This document shows, one piece after another, positions 17,850 to 26,749 of a DNA stretch of 64,000 bases (positions within the stretch are counted from its first letter, which is position 1; each line of letters starts with the position of its first letter). Origin of the DNA: Paraflavitalea soli (lineage in GTDB: Bacteria > Bacteroidota > Bacteroidia > Chitinophagales > Chitinophagaceae); contig NZ_CP032157.1 of assembly GCF_003555545.1 (NCBI RefSeq), positions 1,678,546 through 1,742,545 on the forward strand. Direction: 5' to 3'. Position numbers and translations under genes: made by a program. A model generated the notes under the pieces. It made no database searches and had not been told where the DNA came from. It saw nothing but the letters and a program-made list of their open reading frames with translations.

Positions 17850-18621
17850 ACTTGTATTCTTATAAGCCATTCCAGGGAGCACCGGAGTGAAGTGTAGGTA
17901 ATTCTTCTCTCGATAGGAATCATATTAAGCAAGGTTGACTCCTTGTAGTAGATCCATCAAAATCAAATATTTGCAGGCTTTTTGTTGTCTGGCTCTTCCC
18001 AGCTCTAGTCAATAAGTCTCAATGGTTTCGCTTTTTCATTTTCTCACAGCTCGCTTTTCCAAACAGCATGGTTATGTAAGCTATCTAATACGTTTTAATG
18101 GGAGCCAAGTGTTCGGATGGGCTATTGCTTACCCTGTGAGAGGAAGGAAACCTTCTAGCGAGCTAAGAGTCTGGGTAAGTATTCTTAGACTTCCGGGAAA
18201 CCGGAAAAAATGTTGCGGAAATAGGTGCTAATTGCAAAAGGTGTAGGGATTGTCTAAGGGTGGCTATTGAATTCAATCTCCAGCAGGTAAAGTTTTTTGA
18301 AAACCTTTGACGGTCTTTTCAGACAGTTGAGGTAATCCTTGAAACTCTTGTTTGCAAATCCCAAGATATGGCTGAGCAAAGTGCCGGATTCGTCGTAGGG
18401 ATTCGGTTTAAGATTGTTCTGGGTTTGCAAAGATAGTATAAGACAACCGTTAGTGTTGAAGTTCAAAATAGGATCGATTTGAATCGTTTTATCGATTCGT
18501 CTTTGACTTTGGTCAATCGTTCTTTTTTAAAAAAAAACGACCCCATCTTGGTAAGTGAACTATGGATAAGATAGGATAATATAAATTATCTGTTAGCGTT
18601 AGAAAAGGACATCAGATCGAT
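17850..18621. other. non-coding stretch inside the island
   Basis: About 770 bp without a gene I can support. Short frames exist (18,022-18,231 plus; 18,254-18,466 minus, including LSHILGFANKSFKDYLNCLK) but have no signal, motif or partner; the second could be a decayed coding fragment. A small inverted repeat GAATCG/CGATTC lies at 18,481-18,498, about 125 bp before the repeat-protein gene. Confidence 0.5.
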
Positions 18622-19191
18622 ATGCAAGGTCTTGCAAACAATCTTAAAATATTAACAGTCATGAATATTCCAAGTAATAGAAACCCAAGATTGACATCAT
18701 CAATCAATCCAAATTTGACAAGTTCAATCAATCCAAATCTGACAGCTTCAATTAATCCTAATTTGACAAGCTCAATCAACCCGAATTTAACTAGCTCAAT
18801 AAATCCGAATTTGACAAGTTCTATTAATCCAAACTTGACGAGTTCTATTAATCCTAGGCTGACAAGTTCAATAAATCCGAATTTGACAAGTTCTAAAAAC
18901 CCGAGGTTAACATCATCTATTAATCCAAAATTGTCCTCTAATATTCCAGGATATTTTGTTTACGATTTAGCTTTAAACCCTGTAAGCTTTACTGTGCTAG
19001 CAAGTACGCGAGTTTTACTAATATTTGATAGTAATCTTAATTGGACTTCATTTGCAATTTCTAATAACAGAGGTGGCTTTAATATTTTCGATCTGAATAA
19101 TAGATGGATAAATTATTGGGTAAGTAATAACAGAAACGGCTTTAATAATTTTACTTTATCTGGGCAGTGGGTGGGAGTTGTCGTAGGGTAA
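18622..19191 (+). CDS. octapeptide-repeat protein upstream of the Kiwa pair
   Basis: A 189-residue protein I do not recognise. Eleven tandem octapeptides of consensus NPNLTSSI fill about residues 21-108. They are followed by a 75-residue C-terminal part with internal repeats of the form SNNRxGFNxFxLxxxW (SNNRGGFNIFDLNNRW, then SNNRNGFNNFTLSGQW), likely short beta hairpins or propeller-like blades. There is no signal peptide and no cysteine. Starts at 18,622 or 18,661 are both possible. It ends 55 bp before the KwaA-like gene on the same strand, so co-transcription is plausible. It might be an accessory sensor or scaffold; that is a guess from position. Confidence 0.7.
   Translation: MQGLANNLKILTVMNIPSNRNPRLTSSINPNLTSSINPNLTASINPNLTSSINPNLTSSINPNLTSSINPNLTSSINPRLTSSINPNLTSSKNPRLTSSINPKLSSNIPGYFVYDLALNPVSFTVLASTRVLLIFDSNLNWTSFAISNNRGGFNIFDLNNRWINYWVSNNRNGFNNFTLSGQWVGVVVG
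18682..18945 (+). repeat. tandem 24-bp coding repeat (11 units)
   Basis: Each unit encodes NPNLTSSI or a close variant. The DNA copies differ mostly at third codon positions, so selection appears to preserve the peptide rather than the DNA. Two units carry R in place of the second N, one N to K, and the last is diverged. Confidence 0.9.
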
Positions 19192-19246
19192 AAATGGCGT
19201 CATCAATAGATACAGGCTTGCTGATCGTAACACAAAAGTATTAAAA

Positions 19247-19765
19247 ATGTTTTCTAAGCCGATCAAGTACTTATTGGTAGCGACATCAATCGCTCCGATA
19301 GTTTTTGTTTATTGGTTAGTTGGAGTATTGAGATCGAAAGATCTGTCTAGCAATTATGGGTTATTGATCACCTTGGTATTACTTCTGGTAGCTTGCAAAG
19401 TCATACTTAACTTTGCTGAAGCTCATTTAGAAGTTAGGTCTATAAATTTAAAGTCCGTAAAAAGCGCTGATCACAACATTATTAGCTTCCTATTTGTCTA
19501 TCTGTTACCGATTTTCGATTTCGTAAAAAAAGATGACTATTATATTTGGGCATTTGTAGTTATTGTAGTTTTTGTTGTAATTATTAATACAAATACTTAC
19601 CATTTTAATCCATTACTAAGTTTGGTTTTTAGATACAAGTTTTACGAGGTGGCTACCAAAGGCGAAATTACTTTCATCCTAATTACTAAACAACAAATAA
19701 TTAACGTTGAAGATGTAAGGAAGTACATTCAGCTTACACCATATGTGATTTTAGACGTGACTTAA
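19247..19765 (+). CDS. kwaA: KwaA-like membrane protein (Kiwa anti-phage system)
   Basis: A 172-residue membrane protein. Four hydrophobic segments lie at about 8-28, 38-56, 77-92 and 99-113, followed by a C-terminal soluble tail. After the last helix, the stretch HFNPLLSLVFRYKFYEV followed by ITFILITKQQ fits KwaA proteins as I know them. In Kiwa, KwaA is an inner-membrane oligomer that senses phage attack and works with KwaB. The gene is followed 9 bp later by the KwaB-like gene, the known order. The family call for KwaA alone is moderate because the sequence is divergent; the partner strengthens it. Confidence 0.75.
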   Translation: MFSKPIKYLLVATSIAPIVFVYWLVGVLRSKDLSSNYGLLITLVLLLVACKVILNFAEAHLEVRSINLKSVKSADHNIISFLFVYLLPIFDFVKKDDYYIWAFVVIVVFVVIINTNTYHFNPLLSLVFRYKFYEVATKGEITFILITKQQIINVEDVRKYIQLTPYVILDVT

Positions 19766-19774
19766 ATTTATACT

Positions 19775-20665
19775 ATGCAACCCAGAAAGCATCAGGTAGA
19801 AAATGATTTCTTTGCCCTATTAAAAGATGGGGCAGTCAAGAAAATTACTTTAAATCAAAAGGTGAGTACGGAAATAAAAAAAATCTTTGACGATGCCGCA
19901 TTTGATTTCAAGCCATCTGATGTTGAAGAAATCGAGTTTGACGGCAATTATCGTGTTGACCCAGGTGAAATTTTATTTGTAAATTTTGCATTACCAGATG
20001 CGATAACGACAGCAATCTCAAATCCGATAAGCGTGCAAATTCTCAATCTGGAAAAAGATGAAATGCAAGCATTGTTTTGGGTTGAGCATAAAAAAAACAA
20101 AGTGCCTGTTATATACTTCCAAAACTTTGACAATAGAAAGGTTTTAAAAAACAAACACATTTTGACTTATTCTTCAAACACTTATACGAAGTTGGACGCC
20201 AGCGCTTTTGTTGTAGACGAAACAATTTCAGCAATTTTTGAAGGGAAAAAATTTTTCTTTAAATCATATGCAAATGCAAATAAAATATTCAGTTTAGCTG
20301 ATTTTTATCAGGAGGCGACAGACGCTGATATTGAGACTTTCGCAAAAAATAAAGTAATAGAAGTTGATGCTGCATGGTTTAAAGAAAACTCAAATTCAAC
20401 AATCAGGAAACAAATAACTTTAATTCAGAAAAGTAACATTTTAAAGGATGTTGATGTTTCGAAGATTAAAAAAGGCGCAACTGTTTTTGAACTAGAAATA
20501 AAAGTCAGCAAGGGCAAACTTTGTTTTCCAAATGATGTGAAAGTTTGTAAAGACATCTTATCATTTCTCAATGAGAATCTGTATGTAGGACCCATCACTG
20601 GAACTAAACTTAGAACTAATTCTCATCGACCACTAAAATCAAAAGCCCTCAAAGACGACGCATAA
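19775..20665 (+). CDS. kwaB: KwaB-like protein, DUF4868 domain (Kiwa anti-phage system)
   Basis: A 296-residue cytoplasmic protein. The central and C-terminal parts match DUF4868: ISAIFEGKKFFFKSYANANK, the helix IFSLADFYQEATDADIETFA, and the closing FLNENLYVGPITGTKLRTNS. KwaB binds DNA and carries out the block on phage replication, held at the membrane by KwaA. The start at 19,775 lies 9 bp past the KwaA-like stop, so the two are co-translated. The stretch after the stop (20,666-20,999) separates it from the convergent Mrr-STAND gene. Confidence 0.8.
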   Translation: MQPRKHQVENDFFALLKDGAVKKITLNQKVSTEIKKIFDDAAFDFKPSDVEEIEFDGNYRVDPGEILFVNFALPDAITTAISNPISVQILNLEKDEMQALFWVEHKKNKVPVIYFQNFDNRKVLKNKHILTYSSNTYTKLDASAFVVDETISAIFEGKKFFFKSYANANKIFSLADFYQEATDADIETFAKNKVIEVDAAWFKENSNSTIRKQITLIQKSNILKDVDVSKIKKGATVFELEIKVSKGKLCFPNDVKVCKDILSFLNENLYVGPITGTKLRTNSHRPLKSKALKDDA

Positions 20666-20999
20666 AAGGTATACATCTTTTTAAATGTCAATAAGTTGGT
20701 TGAGTTTACGTTTCAGTCAAATTTGTCTTCGACGAATATTTATTGCCAGGAGATAATATGTGAGTACATCGCCTCCTTGCTTATTTTGCTACGCTGCATA
20801 GTACCTTTTTTAGGCAGCTAATTTACAAACCTTAAGGAGCTTTTCTGTGGGTGGTTAGCCGGAGGGATACATTATAAAAAGGTAGATTTGGACAGGATGC
20901 TTTCTGGAACTATGCCTCATGAGAAAAATCCTGGTTAATCTTGAAAGCAACTAAAAGTCTTAATTTGAAATAATCAAGTCAAGATAGCGAGATGCAGTA
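20666..20999. other. non-coding stretch between convergent defence genes
   Basis: 334 bp between the KwaB-like stop and the Mrr-STAND stop. A short open frame at about 20,847-20,939 (CGWLAGGIHYKKVDLDRMLS) is too small to support and may be a fragment of a lost gene. No clear terminator hairpin was found. Confidence 0.5.
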
Positions 21000-23336
21000 C
21001 TATCTTTGAAAAAGATTTCTAATAGCAGTGTCCTCATTTTCCACTTTAGGACCGCCTGATGCCCTTTCGCCGGGGTCATAATCGTCATCCTTTTCGTAGC
21101 GACTTATAAAACGGTCCAGTATGCGTTCACCATCGTAATCCTCTTTTGAATAGAACTCTTGAAAATAAGCGGCTAACCCACAATTGTCCAAGAAAGTTGA
21201 ATAGTGGTCGGCAATCTCGCTTTCTACGATATCCAAAGCGTCACCAAATTCATCACAATAATACGCCCTACTAATAGCATCTCGGTTGCTTGCCAGATCG
21301 ATATCATCAGTAGAATACAACGCATTGACTTTGTCTTTCAATGCGCTCATGAAACGATCGTTTGTTGACCAGTCCTCCTCCGATAACTCGTAATCGGAAA
21401 ACATTTGCAAAAAACGATTAATATCTTCGCTATCCGTTGACACAGTTATTGCCGAAATGAAAAATCGCTCCCAGTTTTCATGAATAAATTTCCGTACACT
21501 AGCACGTCCATCTAGATGGTTAAAAACAAACCTAATTTCAGAGACAGAAGCGTCGGACGCTGTTGAAAAATCAATATCTTGGAATAGGCTTAATAACCGG
21601 TCTTCTGGTACAAAATCGGAAAAATACCTTACCAAGATATAAAGAGCACTTATATTTCCCTCAGTATCGTCTCCAGCCGACGCCACCAGTGAAGGCACCA
21701 TTTTATTAAACCTATTATAAAAGGCGGGCAGTTCATTTTGCGGTATTTCTATCTCGCTTCCCCAAATAGGTTCTATGTCAAAATACTTCGTAATCTGTTT
21801 AAAATAAATCGCAGAATATACTATCCGTTTCACCTCACTCCATCTTTCCCGAAGAAAGTTGATGATAAAGTCTGCTACAGACGGGTTTAAAAAACTAAAA
21901 TATATCTTTCCATTTTGTGATTTTTTTTCACTCTTGATGAATCCATCCAGCAATTTCCGTATTGACTGATTGTAACCATCCGATTTAAGCGTAAAGCCGT
22001 TCTCTTCGATCTCGTATCGATATCGAGCTTCAAAGGCCTTTTCTAACTGATCCGCCGGTATAACATACCCGCCCAAACTAAACAACGTCAACAGTAAAAT
22101 CCGCTCTTCTTCATTCAGTTGTTGTTCGTAGGCATAGTGCCAAATTTCCTTAGGATTATCCAAGCTATTGAATATAAATTCCTCGGTCTTTTCAGATGGG
22201 ACATTTTTGAGTTGGTTAGTTGATGTAATAAATTCGATCAGGCGCGGAAAATAATTCGGGTGATTGATGATCTTCAGGTAATTTTCGGACTTGAAAAAAA
22301 CATCATACTGTCCGGCATTCATGCCTGCATGAAACATATGATTGTATAAAATCTTGGCTTTGTCCAGTTTAGCGTACGCTTTTATTTCGAGTTCGTATTT
22401 TGACACCTCCCCCAAACCTGAACGATTAAATTTTTCAAATCGAAATTTTGCCTGATTAAGGATGGTCGTTCGACTAGTCATGACCAGATACTTGTTTGAA
22501 CTCGATTGAATTCGTTCAATAAAGCTTATAATTTTACTTTCTGAATTTCTAGGATGAATAATTTCGGACAAGTTAGCTCCAAAAAAATCATCAAAAAACA
22601 CGACCTGTTTTACATCAGGAGACCTACTAATGATGTCCTCGGCGTCCTTTAACTGATCATCAACGTATACTAATTGATAGCCCCTTGCTAATAAGTCACA
22701 TATTAGCAAATAAGAAATCGTTGTTTTGCCAATTCCCGGCTCCCCTGAAATGATTAAAAAATGATGCTCACCCAATTTTTTAACCGCGAGATCGAAATTT
22801 TGTGTTGGCACATAGAAACTCGCCCGTCTAAGGATTTTCTCTTTAACGAACTCGGAGCGGCCGTGAATTCCATTGTGCAAAATCGACTCCAACACGTTTG
22901 TGCTGGTTAGCCAAATCTTATAATATTTTTTTTCAATCTCCGGATACTTGGCGATCAAATTCATAATACGTTCCCGGCTGTAAACATCCTGTGAGTTTTT
23001 CACAAACGGTGCCATGAGCGCTACCATTTCGTCGACCTGTCCCACACTGAGATCAAAAGTTGTCATCAAAATATACCTCTTAGGCCGAGGTGACAGGCCT
23101 TGCATTTTAGTGAGTTCGCCCTTCATTTCAGTTTTTAGGGTACTATATGAGGATCGGTAGAATCGTTTTGCCTGGACAATTATCTCATTTTCGACATTAT
23201 TGGCATACCGTAGGTCAATGCCCTTATCTCGACCCTTTTTAAATATTTGAAGCTGGACGCCTAGCTCTTCTTCAAGCAAATCTTTGCTCATTTCCTCAAA
23301 TTCCTTGTCATTTAAGACCTCAAGATGATAAGACAT
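21000..23336 (-). CDS. Mrr-type nuclease fused to a STAND-like NTPase
   Basis: A 778-residue protein. Residues 1-110 form an Mrr-like PD-(D/E)xK endonuclease: D41 in KGRDKGIDL and the Q55-A-K57 motif in IIVQAKRFY are in place. Residues about 170-420 are a P-loop NTPase of the STAND class (nSTAND3-like), with Walker A GEPGIGKT at 198-205 and Walker B VVFFDDFFG around D249-D250. The rest is helical and probably senses a phage trigger. The layout parallels Avs-type and other STAND defence proteins, in which ligand binding drives oligomerisation and switches on the nuclease. It has its own 129-bp upstream gap, so it may be an independent unit. Confidence 0.82.
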   Translation of the reverse strand: MSYHLEVLNDKEFEEMSKDLLEEELGVQLQIFKKGRDKGIDLRYANNVENEIIVQAKRFYRSSYSTLKTEMKGELTKMQGLSPRPKRYILMTTFDLSVGQVDEMVALMAPFVKNSQDVYSRERIMNLIAKYPEIEKKYYKIWLTSTNVLESILHNGIHGRSEFVKEKILRRASFYVPTQNFDLAVKKLGEHHFLIISGEPGIGKTTISYLLICDLLARGYQLVYVDDQLKDAEDIISRSPDVKQVVFFDDFFGANLSEIIHPRNSESKIISFIERIQSSSNKYLVMTSRTTILNQAKFRFEKFNRSGLGEVSKYELEIKAYAKLDKAKILYNHMFHAGMNAGQYDVFFKSENYLKIINHPNYFPRLIEFITSTNQLKNVPSEKTEEFIFNSLDNPKEIWHYAYEQQLNEEERILLLTLFSLGGYVIPADQLEKAFEARYRYEIEENGFTLKSDGYNQSIRKLLDGFIKSEKKSQNGKIYFSFLNPSVADFIINFLRERWSEVKRIVYSAIYFKQITKYFDIEPIWGSEIEIPQNELPAFYNRFNKMVPSLVASAGDDTEGNISALYILVRYFSDFVPEDRLLSLFQDIDFSTASDASVSEIRFVFNHLDGRASVRKFIHENWERFFISAITVSTDSEDINRFLQMFSDYELSEEDWSTNDRFMSALKDKVNALYSTDDIDLASNRDAISRAYYCDEFGDALDIVESEIADHYSTFLDNCGLAAYFQEFYSKEDYDGERILDRFISRYEKDDDYDPGERASGGPKVENEDTAIRNLFQR

Positions 23337-23465
23337 AAAAATGATTATACAATAAGTTTACTGGGTGCTACACGATCTTTTGTAAAAAAATTAACGATAC
23401 TTAACATTTTAGAAATTATTTACATCGACAACGCCGCTATATTGCCAATGCAATGTTTGCTAAAG

Positions 23466-24578
23466 CTACTCTACTTTTTCTATGTCTTTCAACTGTATTT
23501 TCTTTCCCTCTTGAGTCCCTCTTATAATAACCGTCTCTTCGAAGTAAGGTTTGACAATGTCAGAAAGTAATCCTTGAGGAACTTCAATTTCGTAATCGCT
23601 ATTCTTAGAGTCTGTTAATTTTATTTTACTTTTTTTTGAGTCAGCAAAAGATAATGTCCCTGTAATTTCAATTTCCTTTTTTGAAACTGGATCTATAGAG
23701 TCTTTGCTAGTAGCTTCAACCTGTACTTCTTTGCTAATCTTCGTCAGAGCAATAGTTTTATTACTGAAATTGTTTGTTGTTGTAAATCCAACAAGTTTTA
23801 TTCTATCACCATCTGGTGCTAATTGTTTTGTCAATGCAATAAAGTTTCTTCGATAAGATTCGTCTTTGATATTTTCTGCTAACTGGCTATAGTTTTCTTC
23901 GTTTATAAGTTTGATATTTTTTAGGATATCATCTATTAATTGAGATTGAACATCCATTCCTGCGAAAACTTGTTGGTCAGTTGATTGTCCAAAGCGAATT
24001 GTTACGGCAAAGCTTGCTGCTCTTGGAATGGACAAATAAGGTTCAAAATTTATCACATTGTTTTTAAGTGGCCGTCCTTTGTCATTAAATGGCTTATTTC
24101 TAATTCTGTCTGCTGTCCTAAATGCCATCCTTTCAACAATTTCAATCCGGTTTAGAAACTCATCACTTCTGATTAGTCCGTGTCCAACTTGATTACCTGA
24201 AAGACTTAATTGCAGTTCATTGGAGTTTAAAACAATTCCGTGAAGCTCTAAATGCCTAAAAAAATTTACCTGTTGAAGCAAATCTCTAAATTCATCAGCG
24301 ATTTCATTTGGAGGGTCTCCTGCAAGACCAATTGAAATTAATTTTTCAGCTTCTCTAAGTTGCTCAGATAACATGGCAAGATTAGCAGCGCTTCTCAAAA
24401 GAACTGACCTAGTAGGTTCTTCTGACGATTCTGAATTAAATAAAATAAATGCCTGCTTTTCAAATTCAAATGCCTTGAGGTAATTATTCTTAATTTCAAC
24501 CACATCATTATTCTGCTTAGCAATTAATGCTAGGTCATTAAATTTCATCGCCTCTCTATGTAAATCCTTAACTGTCAT
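23466..24578 (-). CDS. unknown protein of a coupled pair, helical repeat plus beta domain
   Basis: A 370-residue protein I cannot name. The N-terminal 110 residues look TPR-like (AFEFEKQAFILFNSE, SAANLAMLSEQLREAEKLIS). The middle holds LSLSGNQVGHGLIRSDEFLNRI, GRPLKNNVINFEPYLSIPRAASFAVTIRFG, which looks conserved and may bind a ligand. The C-terminus (about 280-370) is a small beta domain ending KKIQLKDIEKV. It starts at the base where the 184-residue-frame gene stops (TAATG, 24,576-24,580), so the two are translationally coupled. I recall similar pairs in varied bacteria as hypothetical proteins; no function is known to me. Confidence 0.75.
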   Translation of the reverse strand: MTVKDLHREAMKFNDLALIAKQNNDVVEIKNNYLKAFEFEKQAFILFNSESSEEPTRSVLLRSAANLAMLSEQLREAEKLISIGLAGDPPNEIADEFRDLLQQVNFFRHLELHGIVLNSNELQLSLSGNQVGHGLIRSDEFLNRIEIVERMAFRTADRIRNKPFNDKGRPLKNNVINFEPYLSIPRAASFAVTIRFGQSTDQQVFAGMDVQSQLIDDILKNIKLINEENYSQLAENIKDESYRRNFIALTKQLAPDGDRIKLVGFTTTNNFSNKTIALTKISKEVQVEATSKDSIDPVSKKEIEITGTLSFADSKKSKIKLTDSKNSDYEIEVPQGLLSDIVKPYFEETVIIRGTQEGKKIQLKDIEKVE

Positions 24579-25108
24579 TAGATGATGTTATAACCACATT
24601 TCGGGTTTGAGAATTCTGTAACACAAATATGAGCATTCAAACTTAGAAAAGCGGATTTCTTTGTTTGGTTTTCTTTCCCCTTGACTCTATTTTCTAATGT
24701 ATTTGTACGAGACTCTTTAAGAATTCCGGAAATTTCCAGCCTTGCCTTTCGTTGAAACAAGCCTAAAGAGTCTTCGTCTCCGAGCCAGTAATCAAAGCCC
24801 AGGCCTTTGCTTGAACGTTCAATGCAATTATAGCTTGACATCTTACTAGACATTAAGATGGCAATTGCCGTAGCGCCATATTCTGTTGCTTCTTCATTAT
24901 CTGTCCAGTTCCTTTTGATTTGGTCATTAACTGCGCTTGCCCATGCCAGAGTAAAATTGCCTGGCTTGGTCCCAGTTACAGGTACAGTTATCCCTGATAG
25001 ATGGTTAGAGTTCTCTAAACATACTGTACAAGCTTGAAGGCAAAAACTTCCAAACTCTGGTGTTAAACCCATTATTCCTGTTCTTAACTCTTCGAGATTT
25101 AAAGTCAT
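24578..25108 (-). CDS. unknown protein, first gene of the coupled pair
   Basis: A 176-residue protein started at MTLNLEELRTGIMGL; eight codons upstream are also open but give an odd hydrophobic lead. Notable stretches are ATEYGATAIAILMSSKM, GLGFDYWLGDED and FQRKARLEISGILKES, which look like conserved core motifs of an unnamed family. The end runs into the next gene with a one-base stop/start overlap. No membrane segment or signal. Position inside a defence island and strict coupling to its partner point to a two-protein system, possibly anti-phage, but nothing in the sequence fixes the activity. Confidence 0.7.
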   Translation of the reverse strand: MTLNLEELRTGIMGLTPEFGSFCLQACTVCLENSNHLSGITVPVTGTKPGNFTLAWASAVNDQIKRNWTDNEEATEYGATAIAILMSSKMSSYNCIERSSKGLGFDYWLGDEDSLGLFQRKARLEISGILKESRTNTLENRVKGKENQTKKSAFLSLNAHICVTEFSNPKCGYNII

Positions 25109-25319
25109 GATTATTAGTATCGTGATGGCCAAATATAACTGTAGCTAACTTCTAAATATACGTAATTACCTTGCCCAAACCATTAGCTGAGTTATTTTCT
25201 GTAATGGATTGTTACTAGGAGGATTAACCGGGATAAAACTTAATCAGGTTCATTGCGGATTTTGTATTATTTTATTCATCGATTTATTTTAGTAATACAA
25301 AATGTGCTTCAAAAGGAGG

Positions 25320-25631
25320 CTATGCAGGGTTGTCAAAAATACGTTCAATTGACCGGATACAGGCATCACCTTGTCGATCTTTACGTGCTAACGACAGTTC
25401 CATTTCTTGTCCTATAGTAAGATTACCTGCACCATCCGCAATCGAATAAGGGACACCGAGACAATCGAAAATGATCCTCACCTGCCCTACTGAATAAAAA
25501 TGCCCTTGTCTTTCTCCAATCTGTGCCTTAAAAGGTCTCAGCCATTTCGTAAATGTTTGCTTACAAACCTCATATAGATCTGATAGCTCTTTATGGGTAT
25601 ATGGTTTAATCTCCAGGATAGTCGGTTTCAT
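25320..25631 (-). CDS. small helix-turn-helix-like protein
   Basis: A 103-residue protein. Residues 10-40 (YTHKELSDLYEVCKQTFTKWLRPF) look like a helix-turn-helix of the excisionase or MerR-like kind found in mobile elements of this phylum. The following SVGQVRIIFDCLGVPYSI fits a short wing. It lies 53 bp downstream of the DndC-like gene and could be co-transcribed with it, or could act as an element-borne regulator. No partner toxin is adjacent. Confidence 0.6.
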   Translation of the reverse strand: MKPTILEIKPYTHKELSDLYEVCKQTFTKWLRPFKAQIGERQGHFYSVGQVRIIFDCLGVPYSIADGAGNLTIGQEMELSLARKDRQGDACIRSIERIFDNPA

Positions 25632-25684
25632 CAGTTACTGCTATTATGTGCCAGTCTTGCGGCAATCTTTTATTAGAAGCTAAA

Positions 25685-26749
25685 TTACGCTTCTTTGTAT
25701 TTGTCATTATTGATGTCTACTTTCCACAATTGGTATATTCGTTTTATCTCATGGTCTTCTATAAGCTTTAGATTTGACATTTGTTGGGCATATAAAAGTT
25801 TGTCAAGTATAATCTTTCGACCCGTAAGAGTTATTGGACCGCGCCCACTATCGCCATTTCTTCTAACAGTACAGCGGTACTTCGGATTATCTCTGAATTC
25901 TATAAGCCAATTCCTGAATTTAAAAAGTTCGTCAAGGCTATTATGTCCGTTAGTTATCATACTTTCGACGGATTTATCTTTACGTACAACAGTGCATGTC
26001 CAACATCCAAACCGACCCTTGCCGCAAGGAGTTCCTTTTGTTTCCTTGTAGACAGGGCATTCGTTTCCAGCGTCTTTATAAATTTGACCAATTATTGAAT
26101 GATCTATGCTCGATGGAAATGCGTTATGTTTTAAGGTTGACCAAATATCCTTGAGTGAATAATTTACTATTGGGCTAAATATTTTTGTTTTCGTCGAAGT
26201 GCCTTGGTTCAAATAGTATTTTGAATTAGTGTTGTACTTTTTGATTGTTTTGTCTCGTTCTGCACTTTCCCCCATTCGAACACCTAATAGAACGGTAGAT
26301 TTTTCTTGCTGATTAATTATGCTTTTTACTGGATTAATTCGTAATCTATCTGTACACCATCGAAAAATGTTTGTAGGCGGAGGATAACCACGACCTATTA
26401 CTTTTACAAAGTATCTGTCATCTAACTTTGGCTTAACAATATTGAATTTTATTGGAAGATTGAATTTATTGCTTTCGATTTCAAGAGCGGCAATTGTATT
26501 TTTAACATAAATCGAAACAGTAGGAATTTCAACTCCTGTATCACAATAGATAATATTTATCTCTTTGTGATGAACTGGAATTTCAATCAAAGCATTAAAG
26601 ACAAGTGTCAATAAAGCCGAAGAATCTTTTCCTCCGCTATATCCTAAATACCAGGGGCGATCGTCTTTAAAATACTCTTTTTTAATTAACGCGATTGCCC
26701 TTTTGTCTTTACCTGATATCGGACTAAGGCAATTGCTGCAAAATTTCAT
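25685..26749 (-). CDS. DndC-like PAPS-reductase/ATP-pyrophosphatase family enzyme
   Basis: A 354-residue protein of the adenine-nucleotide alpha-hydrolase fold. The P-loop variant SGGKDS is at residues 38-43. Four cysteines could bind an Fe-S cluster or zinc: FCSNC near the N-terminus, RWCTDRLRINP in the middle, and GRFGCWTCTVVRKD near residue 250, which is the hallmark of DndC, the enzyme that activates DNA for phosphorothioation. No dndA, dndB, dndD, dndE or ssp gene is nearby, so it is an orphan. It starts inside the end of the membrane-protein gene (26-bp overlap), which ties the two together. It may have a different substrate from classical DndC. Confidence 0.85.
   Translation of the reverse strand: MKFCSNCLSPISGKDKRAIALIKKEYFKDDRPWYLGYSGGKDSSALLTLVFNALIEIPVHHKEINIIYCDTGVEIPTVSIYVKNTIAALEIESNKFNLPIKFNIVKPKLDDRYFVKVIGRGYPPPTNIFRWCTDRLRINPVKSIINQQEKSTVLLGVRMGESAERDKTIKKYNTNSKYYLNQGTSTKTKIFSPIVNYSLKDIWSTLKHNAFPSSIDHSIIGQIYKDAGNECPVYKETKGTPCGKGRFGCWTCTVVRKDKSVESMITNGHNSLDELFKFRNWLIEFRDNPKYRCTVRRNGDSGRGPITLTGRKIILDKLLYAQQMSNLKLIEDHEIKRIYQLWKVDINNDKYKEA

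Noticed and set aside
18254-18466. Minus-strand frame of 70 codons in the island
   Set aside because: Parts look protein-like (LSHILGFANKSFKDYLNCLK) but there is no start signal, partner or family; at most a gene fragment.
18682-18945. Regular 24-bp repeats that could be taken for a CRISPR array
   Set aside because: There are no spacers; the repeats are contiguous, vary at silent codon positions and encode a continuous octapeptide repeat.
25685-26749. A full Dnd phosphorothioation locus
   Set aside because: Only the DndC-like gene is present; no DndA/B/D/E, Ssp or Pbe protein was found in the window.
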